Source of the DNA: Neurospora intermedia
Lineage: Eukaryota > Ascomycota > Sordariomycetes > Sordariales > Sordariaceae
Length of the DNA stretch: 64,000 nucleotides
Direction of reading: 5' to 3'
Assembly: GCA_037102815.1 (NCBI GenBank)
Contig: BTPP01000001.1
Coordinates: forward strand, 4,117,001-4,181,000
Part shown: one piece after another, positions 12,596-24,251 of the stretch
Layout: the number at the start of each line of letters is the position of its first letter
Position numbering within the stretch: the first letter of the stretch is position 1
Notes under the pieces: generated by a model
What the model saw: the letters and a program-made list of their open reading frames with translations, nothing else
Told to the model about the DNA's origin: nothing
The model's database searches: none
Translations under genes and position numbers: made by a program

Positions 12596-14921
12596 GCCTG
12601 CGGCCCCGGTCCGGGAGGCTTTACCGATCCAGTCAAAAACTCCCCCCACTTTTGTTTACCCTCTCTCGGCAGAGGTCAATATGTCCGAAATTTTGGGGTT
12701 GCCGCCGGTAGGCAGATATGTGTACGGAGGGGCCCGGGGACCTGGAGATTCTGCGAGAGAGCCGAAGCTGGCTGGCTGGCTATTCAAGGGTTCTTGCCGA
12801 GAGACCTTATATAGGGTGGGTGGATATCGACGGGGTAGTAGCGTGATGTATCCCATTCCCAATCCAGGCCCAGGAATGGAGGAGGGGTCCGCTTTTCTGT
12901 TGTGATTCGCAGTAAGGAAACCCGGGCTGGTCGCCGGTCGGCCCAAGATGTAGTAAAATGGAAGTGGGCGTCGGTGTTGGGTGCCCTGCTACGGATGTGA
13001 TGATGCGCCGGAAATGTCGATGCGAAAACAAGATCGGGTCCGTGTGGGGTATGGAGCCGAGAGAATGTTGAAAAGCGCGACGGGAGGAAATCCGTGGAGT
13101 GGAAGCTGATGACTCGGAGTGTACAGCCAAATGTTTTGGCGACTAGCGTGAACGCTTGCTCGATACGGCCGGCGTTTCGTGTTTTTTGTTGTCTATGCGA
13201 AACTCTGTGACTAGACGTTGACAGCGTTCGAAAGCTAGACGGAAAAGCAGAGGTACCGATATATGAAGGCGCTTAGAACAATGTCGAAGGTCCAGCGAGA
13301 CAAGACGAAGATGGTTCCCTTGTGCAATTGCTGGCGCTCTGGAAGATTAAGTGGGCATCGCCGTTAGCCACCAGATGCTGGATGCTATTGTTGTTGATGT
13401 TGTGGTTCTTGAATGCTGGGCGCTGGTCGCTTGTTGCTGTCGTGTGTCAGATCGTTCGAGATGGCGTACCGCGGGGTAAAAGTACTAGGCGAAAGGTACC
13501 TTGATATCCTTGTTTCTTGACGTGGGAGTTCATCCGGTATTGGGTGGTTGGCGGAACGGTTTGAAAAGAGAAAGAGCAGAGGAAGGAAGCTACCTCTACC
13601 TACTTACCCTAGAGAAGGGGAAAACGTAGGTACTTAACGAAGTGGAATGTATGATTAGGTCGGGTTGGAACTGTTTGCGCTGAAACGACCAAGCATTCAC
13701 ACATCCACCACAGCAGAGAGCTGGTTGAGGTATGTAACGGAAATGTTGTAAGTGTCGAACGCTGCAGTGCAGCCCTGGATGTCTTGGACGCCTCGAGAAC
13801 ACTGCAACAGCTGAATGAAAAAGAGTGGGTCACTGTTTAGCATGTATGTATGCGCTGGGCCTAGGCATTTATTTCAACCTGAGTGTCAGGTCGCTCATCA
13901 CAAAAAGAGAAATGACAGGATCCCATCCTCGCATTCTTCCCGTCGACTCGGGTTTTCCGCGCCAATGCGACGACACTCATCTTCACCTTCACCTGCTTCC
14001 GGCGGTAGACAGTTCTATCCAGTCACGCAGTCCACTTTAGAGAGCCTGCATGAAGTAGTGTAGGGATCAATTCTAACTTGCATGCAGCTGCTCTAGTAGT
14101 GCGGAGGTGCAGCTACGTAGTGTATAGAGCTACAGTACATACATAGCGGGAAATCGCCATCACCGACATACATAGTGCCTCTGCTGGATACCTGCTTATC
14201 ATCCACCGCCAGCACATCTAAAAGAGCTTCACACATGGCACTGGTGTTTCTTTGTGTTTCAGTTTGGAACCTCTTGAACAATTTCGCACATGTTTTGTCG
14301 AGATCGTTTCCCTATGTCAGACATTCTGTAAGTAGTACCAACCAAAAGTAGGATATTGTGATCACAGACCCTTGATCTGTAACATGGCCTGGCATAACCT
14401 CTACGAGCAGTCTCGAGTGATATAAACCACAAGAATTCATCTTTGGGATTTCCTATGACATTCGTCAACCAGTACCATCTATTGCTGTTTTGCTTTTTAT
14501 TTTTGGTTCCCCAGTCCGTTGGAAGCCATCTGCTCAATTTGTACCGGGAAATCATGTAGTACATCAGCACAGCGCTGCTTCAACGCTGCTGTCTAACCTG
14601 GTCGCTCCCAGTCATAAAATGTTCCATCAAAGTCTTCCTATCAGGTAACTTTCTTTTCATCCAATTTGATGGAATTAGAAGATGAGATCATGAACGGTCA
14701 CATGATGATGATAAGGACGATAAGTGGGCAAGGAAAAAGGAGACCCAAATAAACCATGACGCCGCTCACCGTATGCGCCAAAGGACAAGAGAAAAAAAGA
14801 AGAAAAGAAGAGAAAATCCAAGGAATCAAGTGTGCATCACTAACTGCACAAGAGATATTTTGCTCCTGAGAGCAAATGCCATGAGTTCAAAACACCCACA
14901 CAGACACTGAAGTAACTGTGC
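12596..14921. other. Intergenic, sepH upstream region
   Basis: About 2.3 kb between the sepH start and the 3' end of the next minus-strand gene. It contains CT-rich stretches and TACCTA motifs near 13591-13610. Open frames are all under 125 codons and none shows a domain. It probably holds the sepH promoter and a long leader. Confidence 0.6.
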
Positions 14922-16534
14922 TCAGTTTCCAGATGCACCCCGTGAAAGCATCCGGCTGAGCCCAGCCTCAGCCCACCACTCATCGGGGACATCCTCGCGC
15001 GTAGCAAGATTGCGCACGATGCGCTGCAGGCCTCCCATACCGCCCAAGATCTCCAGAGAATCATCACTGCTGTCATTGCGGGTAACATCCGCATACGACC
15101 TTCGAATGCTGTTCAAGCTGGGAGCTAGAGGAAAACGAGTAAGCGGGTTCACGTCCAGCTCGTCCTCCTCATCACCTTCCGTGTCGGAATTTTCACCTCC
15201 CGACTCACACGGAGGTTCCGCTTCTGCAACTTCTACGGGCGCATCCGGGACGGTGACAGAAGTCCCAACAGAGGGTGCCGCCGCATTCTGCGAGGCAACC
15301 GCAGATGCCGAAACGGAAGCATACGAAGAGCCAGAGCTGGGCGTTAGCGGGTCTGGCGTCAGGGTGGTCGTGAAAATGTCCCAGACGTGGTCGCGCTCGG
15401 GACTGCGATCCCTGGGAGTGCGATCCTCGGGACTGAGATCCTCGGGACTGAAACTCCGCATGCGATCTCCCAAACCATCCACTTGCGGCGCGTCAACAGA
15501 CGGTGCCTGCTCACCTCGGCGGCGACCTGAAATTGCGTCAGGCCTAGGGTAAGGATTACCCCATGTGCCATAGAGAGACGAGGCCCGGTCCGCAGTCCGA
15601 TCCCTGATGCGGCGCAAAGCTGCGCGTTCTCGGATCTGCTAATTGTTAGTTCTTGCTATTCGGTTGCTATCCGGTTGGCTCAGACGGTGTGTAGGAGGAA
15701 AAAGAAAAAGGATGCGCGCATACCGGGGTAGGTGGGCCCCGATTCATCTGAGACGATGTACGAGGTTCTACGGGCGGTGGTGGCGGTGGTGGCACTCTAC
15801 GAGATAGAAAGCCAGGTTCAACGGCCATGTGTGCAAAAGGTGGTTCCGCGGTCATATGCGCGAGGAAAGGGTTGGGTTCGGGATCCTCATCGTCAGTTAG
15901 GGCTCCTGGGTACTGGGACAGTGAATGCAGGTGAGCCAACCGCCTGCCAAACAAGGCAATGACCTGGTCATCGAGCATACCACCTATACGACTAGGTCCG
16001 TCACGCGTGGTGTCGCGACTAGATTCCGCATTGTTTGGCGCATTGTTGCTGTTACTATCGCTGTTGGAACCGCTTGATCGTTCGGCTGGAGGGGATCGGC
16101 GTCTGAGGTTGTCATGGTTGTGACCAGCAGCAGCAGCGGCATTGCCACTGTTGATAGCAGCGGTGATAGCGAGGCGACGTCGGCGTTGCTGCACTCGTTC
16201 GGAGTTTTGAAGGCGGCTGCGTCTGATGGAGGATCGAGCTTCGGCAGAGTTCTTGTCCGCCGCCGACTTCGATTGGATGTCGGACTCGACAGGCGCTTGG
16301 TACAATCTGATTGGGAGGACGGGGGCAGGTCAGCGCAAGCCTACAGAGTGGAATAGGGGAATGCGACTGGATCGGTTGCCCTGATGGGGCGCATCATCGG
16401 TTTGATGGAAAGCACCGTGATATCGAGCATGTGCGACAGATGAAAGTGACGAAATCGCGGTGGATACATATGGCAAAGGGGGGATAAGCGCAGACGCGAA
16501 ACGCCCTGACGCGGTGTTCTTACCGGAGACCCAT
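14922..16534 (-). CDS. Conserved-looking fungal protein of unknown function
   Basis: I do not recognise a domain. The exons 16534-16524, 16306-15724 and 15638-14922 give 436 residues. The first exon codes only MGLR plus part of a codon. Residues 10-60 are basic, with a run of arginines (QRRRRLA), and would suit nuclear localisation or RNA binding. Ordered-looking islands are DDQVIALFGRRLAHLHSLSQ, the segment IRERAALRRIRDRTADRASS right after the second junction, and the C-terminal REDVPDEWWAEAGLSRML. Between them are Pro-rich and acidic low-complexity stretches. Both junctions keep phase; the second acceptor could be three bases further on without changing the frame. No signal peptide or membrane segment is visible. 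The gene is divergent from the dihydrofolate synthase gene, with about 0.8 kb between starts. Confidence 0.8.
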
Positions 16535-17353
16535 GGTGTTAACTTGAGTCGCGATGTCGCGACAGACGGTCCGCTTGGGATTTAGCGATAGAGCGACGCT
16601 GGAAGTAAGGGAAGATAGTATAAACGAGCGTGACGGTTGGTGATGGCGGGGGCTCGTCAATGGTCAAGGAATCTTGACGTTGCGATAAAGAATGCGCGCC
16701 GGCCTCTGTTGTGGAATCCTTGCCCGACGGGAGTTGGCGGTCGTGGGGTTTGCGGATAGCGGTGGTGGCGGCGGATGATTCAGTCTGGTTTGGTTTGATC
16801 GGAACCTCAACGCGCGAACGGAAGGGGAGAGGACGGGATTGCAGGCTTCAGGGGATTGCAGTTTTGACAGGACGGGCGGAGAGATGAAGCGGCTGGGCGG
16901 ATCTTCTCCCCAGGTTGCAACATGCCCCATTGGAGCCCCATGGCCCCAGGGCGATATGGTAGGGCTTAGTGCGCTGAGACATTTCGGTCTGACTGCATGT
17001 CAGCAAGAAAACCATGCGTTTACAAGATCCCATGCGTTTAGACCGTTTAATTGGAAAGATTTCGTCTTCGAATTATGCATCGTAAAGAAAATTGCGACTT
17101 CCTATCCCACTCAGCTAGGATAAATGAATCAGGGGTCCTCCTTGACTCGCTTCCTGCCCACGCAGATCGACTTTCTACGCCCCGCCATAAGCATCCCCCC
17201 GCCGCTGATGGGCCACTGCAGTATCCACAGCTTCCCTTTTGGCTGCTCGCTGCGCCGAGCTTCTGCTTCTTCGACGAAGAGAGTGATGACGGGACTGTCC
17301 GCATCGCCACCAATCACCTTCACAGGTTACTCTGTGTGTAGTTCACCATCGCC
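16535..17353. other. Divergent promoter region
   Basis: This separates the start of the minus-strand orphan gene from the plus-strand dihydrofolate synthase gene, so both promoters must lie here. I see no clear TATA box. Open frames in it are short and overlapping. Confidence 0.6.
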
Positions 17354-18607
17354 ATGATCGATCTCGGACTGGCCCGCATCGGGCGTCTTCTTCAGCACAC
17401 GCCGCAGACCTGGAAGGCCATCCACGTTGCCGGCACCAACGGCAAGGGCTCAATATGCGCCTATCTCTCGGCTATGCTCAGTGCCAGCGGGGTCTCGTGT
17501 GCGAGGTTCACCTCACCCCATCTCATCGACCGCTGGGACTGCATCACTATCAATGAGAAGCCCGTCTCCGAGACGATATTCCGTCAAGTCGAGGGCTTGG
17601 TCAAGCAACGGGATCAGGACGAGAAGATCGGGGCCACCGAGTTCGAGCTCCTTGCTGCGACCGCCTTTGAGATCTTTCACCGTCTGAAAGTTGAGTATGG
17701 CGTAATCGAGGTTGGTCTCGGCGGGAAGCTGGACGCTACCAACATCTTGAAGCACAAGTCCGTTACCGTCATCGCAAAAATTGGTCTTGATCACCAGTCC
17801 TTCCTAGGAAACACGGTTGAGGAGATCGCACTGCAAAAAGCAGGCATCATCCGCTCCGGCGTTCCCTGTGTCGTCGATGACAGCAACGAGTCTTCGGTCT
17901 TGAAAGTGATTCAAGACCATGCGAAGGAGGTCGGCGACGTAGAGCTGCACTATCCCTCATCAGATTCCGCCCTGGTGCAGGTTCTCACCCAAGAAGGCTA
18001 CGAGCCGCATCAAGTTCAGAATCTGGCGTGCGCGTTGTTGGCCTTTCGCTTAGCGTGTCCGGATTTTGACCACTCGATGAGCCGTCTCCTGCCCATCGTT
18101 AAGCAGCTGCAATGGCCCGGTCGTCTGCAAAGAATTGATCTCTTTCCCATCATCGGGCGGCATCAAGAGGCTCTGCTGGACGGAGCCCACAATAGCCAGT
18201 CGGCCGAAGTTTTGGCTGAGTATGTCAACAAGCACTACCGCTCGCGCAGTCGATCAATTACTTGGGTGCTGGCCGCTTCCAAGGGCAAAGATGTGGACAG
18301 TATTATGTCCCATATCATACAGCCGAGTGATCAGGTCACGGCTGTGCAGTTTGGGCCAGTGGATGGAATGCCGTGGGTTAAAGCCGAGGACCCGTCCAAC
18401 TTGATTAACCAGGCAATCCGTTATGGCGTTGATACTCAAAATACGCACGATTCGGGAGATGATGTACGAGCTGCCCTGGAATGGGCATCCAAGGCTGCGG
18501 GAGATAAGCCGATTGTTATTGCTGGAAGTTTGTACCTGGTCTCCAGTGTCCTACGTCTCATGCGTGAGGCGGAATCTGACCAAAAGGCGTTAGGTGTGGT
18601 CAGCTGA
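17354..18607 (+). CDS. fol3: Dihydrofolate synthase (Mur ligase family, Fol3 type)
   Basis: The enzyme joins glutamate to dihydropteroate using ATP, the last step of de novo dihydrofolate synthesis. It is one exon of 417 residues, close to the 427 of yeast Fol3. The ATP loop AGTNGKGS is at residues 26-33. YGVIEVGLGGKLDATN holds the family's metal/substrate motif, and the Mur-ligase DGAHN is at 276-280. The start MIDLGLARI and the segment WKAIHVAGTNGKGS fit the dihydrofolate synthase branch better than the folylpolyglutamate synthase branch (met-6/Met7 type), which has a longer mitochondrial N-terminus. No targeting peptide is visible, so a cytosolic enzyme is inferred. The ATG at 17354 starts the conserved block, so the start is firm. 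Confidence 0.9.
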   Translation: MIDLGLARIGRLLQHTPQTWKAIHVAGTNGKGSICAYLSAMLSASGVSCARFTSPHLIDRWDCITINEKPVSETIFRQVEGLVKQRDQDEKIGATEFELLAATAFEIFHRLKVEYGVIEVGLGGKLDATNILKHKSVTVIAKIGLDHQSFLGNTVEEIALQKAGIIRSGVPCVVDDSNESSVLKVIQDHAKEVGDVELHYPSSDSALVQVLTQEGYEPHQVQNLACALLAFRLACPDFDHSMSRLLPIVKQLQWPGRLQRIDLFPIIGRHQEALLDGAHNSQSAEVLAEYVNKHYRSRSRSITWVLAASKGKDVDSIMSHIIQPSDQVTAVQFGPVDGMPWVKAEDPSNLINQAIRYGVDTQNTHDSGDDVRAALEWASKAAGDKPIVIAGSLYLVSSVLRLMREAESDQKALGVVS

Positions 18608-18678
18608 GAAAACAGGATATCAAAATTTCCGGGCTGGTGTTTGTTTTGATTGAAAAGGGGGCTTTTTACAACCCCCTG

Positions 18679-18684
18679 AATAAA
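18679..18684 (+). terminator. Candidate polyadenylation signal for fol3
   Basis: AATAAA 72 bases past the fol3 stop and upstream of the next gene in the same direction. The position suits a poly(A) signal. Confidence 0.55.
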
Positions 18685-18852
18685 TCAACTAATGTTTTTC
18701 CACCCGTTTCCTCATCACTTTGCAAATGTCTACTGCGTCTGCCCCAAGCCAAAAAAAGAATCACATGATCAGTCATTTATCAGAAAAAGGCGGTCAATCT
18801 CGCCAGTAGATCCATTCTCTTCCTTAATCTCACATTCACCGTCACCATCACC

Positions 18853-19805
18853 ATGTCATCACCACCACCAAACCACCTCATCATCGTCTGCGGCCACGCC
18901 ATCTGGCTCGGCGGCCCAGAAAACGGCTGGGACGAATCCGAATGGCTCATTGAGCCTTACAAAAAGGGCGAAACGCCCACGTTTATTGCCCACATCAAAG
19001 CAGGCCTTGAAGAACTCGCAAAAGATGACCGCGCAGTGTTGATGTTCTCTGGGTTCGTCCTCCCCCTTCCCCCCACACTTTTCGACCTCCGTCTGTCTGC
19101 AACATGACCTGACTAAGTTCCACACGAAAAAAAAAAAAAAGCGGCCCAACCCGCCCCGAAACGCGCCTCTCCGAAGCCCAAAGTTACTACAACCTAGCCC
19201 TCGCCAACTCCTTCTTCGACCTTTCGCCTTCTTCTTCTTCTTCCGGCCCTTCCACTGCTGCTGCCCCCTTTTCGAACCGTATCTTTCTGGAAGAACGCGC
19301 CCTGGACTCCTACTACAACATCCTCTTTTCCCTCATCCACTATTGGCGCGTCGTCCACCCTCAGCACCCTCAGCACGCCTGGCCGGAGCGCATCACCATC
19401 GTCAGCCACGCCTTCAAGCGGAATCGGCTGGTGGACGGGCACTGCGCTGCCATTTTCGGGTTGAACTCCTCCTCGGTGGAGTTGGAAGGAAGGGTGAGGT
19501 TTGTGGGTATTAATCCGCCTGGAGTTGGTGGAGATGGAGATGTTGAAAGGGATAATAAGGAGTCGAACGAGAAGAAGGAAGCTATGCAAGGGGTGCAGTT
19601 GGCTTTGGGACAATGGGCTGAGGATCCGCATGGGGTGGGGGAGGAGTTGGCTGGGAAGAGGAGGGCGAGGAATTGTTGGGGGGTGGATCAGCGGTTGTTT
19701 TTCAGTGAGGAGGAAAGGAGGCATAGCGGAGTTGAGACGAGGATTTTGGAAGATGGGAGCGAAGTGCTGGTTGATGGGGAGAAGCCAAGGCCTTGGGCGA
19801 GGTGA
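18853..19805 (+). CDS. DUF218 (YdcF/SanA-like) family protein
   Basis: Two exons, 18853-19052 and 19142-19805, give 287 residues. The N-terminus HLIIVCGHAIWLGG and the motif LMFSGGPTRPETRLSEAQSY, created exactly by the splice, are typical of fungal DUF218 proteins. Further blocks are ALDSYYNILFSLIHYW and ERITIVSHAFKRNR. Bacterial relatives (YdcF, SanA, ElyC) are linked to the cell envelope. The fungal members have no established reaction, and here there is no signal peptide or membrane segment. The donor GTTCGT is unusual but gives the only frame that restores the family motif; a CTGAC branch site precedes the A-rich acceptor. The C-terminal half is more variable, with an acidic insert. Confidence 0.85.
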
Positions 19806-20201
19806 GAGATGGCGTCATGATTGTGTGGTCTATAAATCTGTGGAATGGTGATTCTACAGATAATTATGTAAAGCAAGTGGGGGACTCAAAGATCTGGTAG
19901 AATTTTTGATTCTGATGAGGAGAGGAAAAGATCACTTCAAGGGCCTGAGGCCCGAGGTTCATGTACAAGTTCTGCCTGGACTCAACCTCTGGGAATGCCC
20001 TCCTTCCTTTGCGGCCTTGAACTCCTCCTTGCTGTCCATTGTCACGACGACCTCTGTCTACACCCAGTGCACACATTTTCTACATGTCCATCGCTGCCTT
20101 CCCACATTGCGAGTCCAGTAAGAAGGCAGGGTTGGCTGATCTGGCAGCGCAGCCATTCTCTTGGTCTCGACAGGTGATGTCCTCTCTCCTAATCAGTGAC
20201 T
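19806..20201. other. Convergent 3' region
   Basis: Short gap between the ends of the plus-strand DUF218 gene and the minus-strand hydrolase gene. It probably holds both 3' untranslated regions. I see nothing else in it. Confidence 0.6.
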
Positions 20202-21452
20202 TCAGATCTTCGACTTTCCATTTTTCGCTTGAGCGACTATATCCGCATCAGCGTTCTGAACCACCTCCATCACCCATTCAACCGCATCCTTGACCATGCC
20301 TACGCTGAAGGTGTGCCCAACTCCCGCATAAGTCCTCTCATCCACCGAGATTCTCGCCTCCTTATACTTATCCGCGGCCTCCTTGAACCACCTTGTGAAC
20401 GCCTCACCGCACCGAGGGGGTACGAGTTTGTCTTCTGCGCCGTTGCAAAGAAGGAACTGCTTTCCTTGCAGACGTTCAAGAAGGATTTGCCGTCTTTGCC
20501 GTTCATCCTCGTCTGTTGTGCTGGGAGAGGAAGAACCCGGTGACGAGGAGGATGAGGGAATGGGAGTAGTGCCAAACAGGATTCCCTTCGGGTCTGTCTT
20601 GCAAGCGGCCGTGACCAGGGAAGGAGGGAAGTCTTTGCTCCCCAGAAAGGTGGCGGCGCCGGTGTCGGCAGAGTAAGTTGATAGTTTGGAGAGACGGGCA
20701 CGGTCGGTGATGAGGTCTATCAGGTGGTTAGTTGCTATGGTATTTCCAGAACGGAGAAGAATGTAATAACAAACTTACTCATAAAATCAGGACATCCAAT
20801 AACCGCCACACCAGCGCGCACTCTCGGGTCCGCAAACATGAGTTGCCACACGCTGTGTCCTCCGAGGGAGATGCCCAGAGCAAGGTGGTGGTCAATCACC
20901 TTTCTCTGCTGTCCTTCTTCCTCTCCGCTATCATGGAAGAGGTACGACTCCACGACATCCCTAGTGAAAAAAAAAATAATCTCATCAGTCACAGTTCCAA
21001 CTTACACACCCGGTCGGTCACATCGACGACAAAACTCACAACAAAACCGTCTGGTCTCCCACCATCCCCACAATACCCCCCAACATATCCTGCGCATGCG
21101 TCTTGTTTCCCTCTCTCCACGCTCCGTTCGCCGGATCATGCACCAATCTCGTCCCGTGGTTGCGCTGGTCGTATGCCAAGGCGATCAACCCCCTATCCTT
21201 CTTCTCATTTTCAGTTGTTTCGTTCCAAGCACCGACACACCGAGCCGCGATCTCCCGCATGTGGTCCTTGTTCCGCGTTCGCTGGTGGTGCAGCCATAGA
21301 CAGGAGACGCGAGATACGCTGGCGGGAAGCTCGTCGAGGCCGTAGACGTCGACGAGGAGACCGGCCATGGGAATGGTTTTGAAGGAGATAGGAGAGACGG
21401 GAGGTAGGCCATCGCTGGAGATGCCGCCGGAGTTGGCGGCGGTTTGAGACAT
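20202..21452 (-). CDS. Alpha/beta hydrolase, substrate unknown
   Basis: Three exons (21452-21040, 20960-20779, 20716-20202) give 369 residues. The nucleophile elbow GISLGG puts the catalytic serine at residue 169. A likely acid is Asp294 (GAEDKLVP) and the base His333 (GVGHTFSV), in the right order and spacing. Upstream, LIALAYDQRNHGTR resembles the strand and loop that precede the elbow in this fold. A Ser-rich low-complexity insert sits around 225-240. No signal peptide is seen, so a cytosolic enzyme is likely. The family is broad (esterases, dienelactone-hydrolase-like and others) and the substrate cannot be read from sequence. The frame is kept at both junctions. Confidence 0.85.
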
Positions 21453-22625
21453 TGTTGCGGTGGTTGCTATTGTTGACGTTGTTCCTCTGGTAAGGGCTTG
21501 CTTGAAGTGTATGGGTTTGGTGTGTTCGGATCAAGGGTAGGTGGTGGGCGTTGGGGATAGGGAAGGAGGAGTTTCACGGCCTGGGAGGTATGGACGGAGG
21601 GAGCTAAAAGTGACTGAGAAGAGATGATGGGAGGTTTTAAGTGGAATATGGAAAACAATGGAGAGATGAGAAATTTTGAAGATGAGATCAACTGATGAAG
21701 GCTAGAACTCAATTACTTGAAACACAAAGATCACTTGGACACTCGGTGGCGTTGTACCGCGGACGTTGTTATTAGCGGAGGAAGTGCGGTTGGGAGGTCC
21801 CGTCGTGAGTGCTTACTATTCTAGTAGGGTACCCCACCCGAATGGCACCGGTACGGCCCCGGCCCACGGGAGAGGAGCTCTACAGGCGGGGTCGGAGAAC
21901 CCTTGGGAATTCCATTTCGATCTAATAATCCACCTGGTCATAGGTAGTATCCATAGCACTGATATTCATGAATGCCAGTTTATATCGAGCCTCCAACATT
22001 ACCTGTTTTCTCTAATAAACATCCCGTTCTCTCTTGATAGTTGATACCATTGCCGTTTTTTTATGCTTCAACCGTACATGCACCTTGCAGGATGACAGCA
22101 ATTTATGCCTCTCATTGTTCATTTGCTGGTCGGTAGAAGCTCATCATACCAGAGAATAAGCAGCTTGGAGAAGAATGAAACATACCTTATTGACTATTCG
22201 TGATATGTTCTATATCGCCCGATACCGACGGCACCGGCGATGCGGACCGGCCTAAACATAAACGAAGCGATACCCACCCGGCATTGGCCCCGCTTTGATT
22301 CGGGGTATTGCTTCGGTACACCGGCCGAATATAACCGCTCCGTGTTTCGGTAACAGCGCTGCTTTTCCCAACCAACCAACCACAGAAAGGCATCTAGGCA
22401 ACAGCAGGCAGCCATGGACTTCAGAACATAGTTCTCTTCCTTTTTGTTGTTTGTTGAAAGTTCACTGTACTGATCGTAATTTATCGTAAACAACTTCCTA
22501 AGCATCAATATGGCTATAAAATGTTCTCAAAATTTTATCCAACTCCGTAGTGATAGACTTCATCCAATTCAACTTTTTGATTCTCAGACATACTCGATCA
22601 CTCACTCGAAGTTTCACCGTACAAC
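21453..22625. other. Divergent promoter region
   Basis: Holds the promoters of the minus-strand hydrolase and the plus-strand HD gene. A TATA-like box lies near its right end. I see no further gene. Confidence 0.6.
22515..22520 (+). promoter_or_regulatory. Candidate TATA box of the HD-domain gene
   Basis: TATAAA about 105 bases before the start codon. Motif and distance are suitable, but there is no transcription start evidence. Confidence 0.45.
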
Positions 22626-23442
22626 ATGGACACCTTCAAAGATGATCCCCTAGTCCAAGCCGTCACGGCCTACGTCAAAAACTACATGAGCAATTACGAC
22701 GCGTCCCACGACTGGAGCCACATCGAGCGTGTCGTCGGGCTGTCGCACTACATCTACGCCAAGTCCGCCAACAAGGACTCACTCGATCTTCGCACCATCC
22801 ACCTTGCAGCCCTCTTACATGACGTCGGCGACAAGAAGTCAGTTTCTTTCTTGTCTTCTTCTTCTTCTTCTTCTTCTCCTTCCTCTCAGCCTCACATGCC
22901 TAATTCTCGCTCCAATCTGAACCTTATGTCCAACGTTGATCTCACCTTTCAGTGCGGCTCAATTCGCAGACTTACCCAAAACCTTGCTAACATATTGGGG
23001 TACAAGATACTTGAAAGAGTCAGAAGACCCCACCACCCTCATCGCTACCCTCCTCACATCATTTTCCTGCCCAGCCCCCCTCGCCTCCAAGATCCAAACC
23101 ATCTGCCTCAACGTCTCCTACAGCACCGAGACCAAGAATCCGGCCAACCCAGGTTTCATCAACTCGCTCATTGAGCAGCACCCAGAGCTAGCGGTGGTAC
23201 AGGACGCGGACCGACTGGACGCCGTCGGCGCGGTCGGGTTGGGACGCATGTTCACGTTCGGCGGAGCCAAGACGGGGAGGGACATGGCTGGGAGTATGGA
23301 GCATGTGGACGAGAAGCTGGTGAGGTTGGTGGACTTGGCGAAGACGGACGTGGGGAGGGAGCTGATGAGGGAACGGACGGAGAGACTGAGGGTTTTTCAA
23401 GGGTGGTGGGAGGAGGAGGTTGGGTTTGTTAGGAGGGTTTAA
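22626..23442 (+). CDS. HD-domain phosphohydrolase-like protein
   Basis: Two exons, 22626-22837 and 23007-23442, give 215 residues. The metal-binding HD pattern is complete: His32 in HDWSHIERV, His65-Asp66 in LLHDVGD and Asp139 in VVQDADRLDAVG. Length and order match the YedJ-like HD family found in bacteria and fungi. Members hydrolyse phosphate esters, probably nucleotides, but the substrate here is unknown. The junction joins DVGDKK to YLKESEDP in phase; the intron holds a TCT microsatellite. No targeting signal is visible. The start is firm because conserved sequence begins close to it. Confidence 0.85.
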
Positions 23443-24251
23443 GAGGGGAGGGGGTGATGAGTGCCGGTTTAGATGTTGTTGAAACGATGGAGATGGGAAA
23501 TTTTAGGAGGATAAAAGGTTAGAGTTGATCTAGACAGCGGACTTCCTTTACTGATTGATCATGAATCTTAGAATGCAAGTTACAAGTTGTTTGGATTTTT
23601 GAATGTGCTACTTCTATGATGTTCGCTTCTCATGTAGACTTTGGTAGACTTCAGGGAAATGATCCCTTGATCATGGTTTGGTATGCACGGATGCCACTCT
23701 GTCGCCTTACCAGACACCTGCGCATCATTTTAGCTCAGCCGATTGTCAGTCAAATGAATGTATGACTGAACAGCTTGGGTAAAAAAGAATCGTGGCGGGC
23801 TTCATCAGGAGCAAAAGCAGCATACCTACCACACTCTGTAACTTTCAAGAGCCTTTCCTTTCCAGTATCAATGACAGGCCAGAGCGACTTAGTCCACTCA
23901 TCGTATGTCCTTGTGTCGGATTGAAGCAAACCGGGGTGGCTCGCCGGTTGCTGTATAGCTGAAATATTCGAGCAAGGATGGCCTTCAACCAGGCTATGCG
24001 ACCCGTGCTAGGATTTTCCTCCCTTCTGAACTGACCTAACCCGATTTTGTTTTAAAAGAATAACGCCTTCAGCGCCGCCGTAGAATCTTGGTATCGTGTT
24101 CCGAGAAAATGAAACCCAATTGTAAACACCAATTGAATGAAATCCGAAACTGAAAGCCGTGAATATTATGCTCGTTTTGGCGGCCTGACCCGGGTTGCTA
24201 TGTTGTTGTCGTGCCCTTTCTCAAGCTACTCTCATCGTACACCAAACTACT
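23443..24251. other. Convergent 3' region
   Basis: Gap between the ends of the HD gene and the U1-C gene. No open frame of note and no recognisable RNA gene. Confidence 0.6.
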
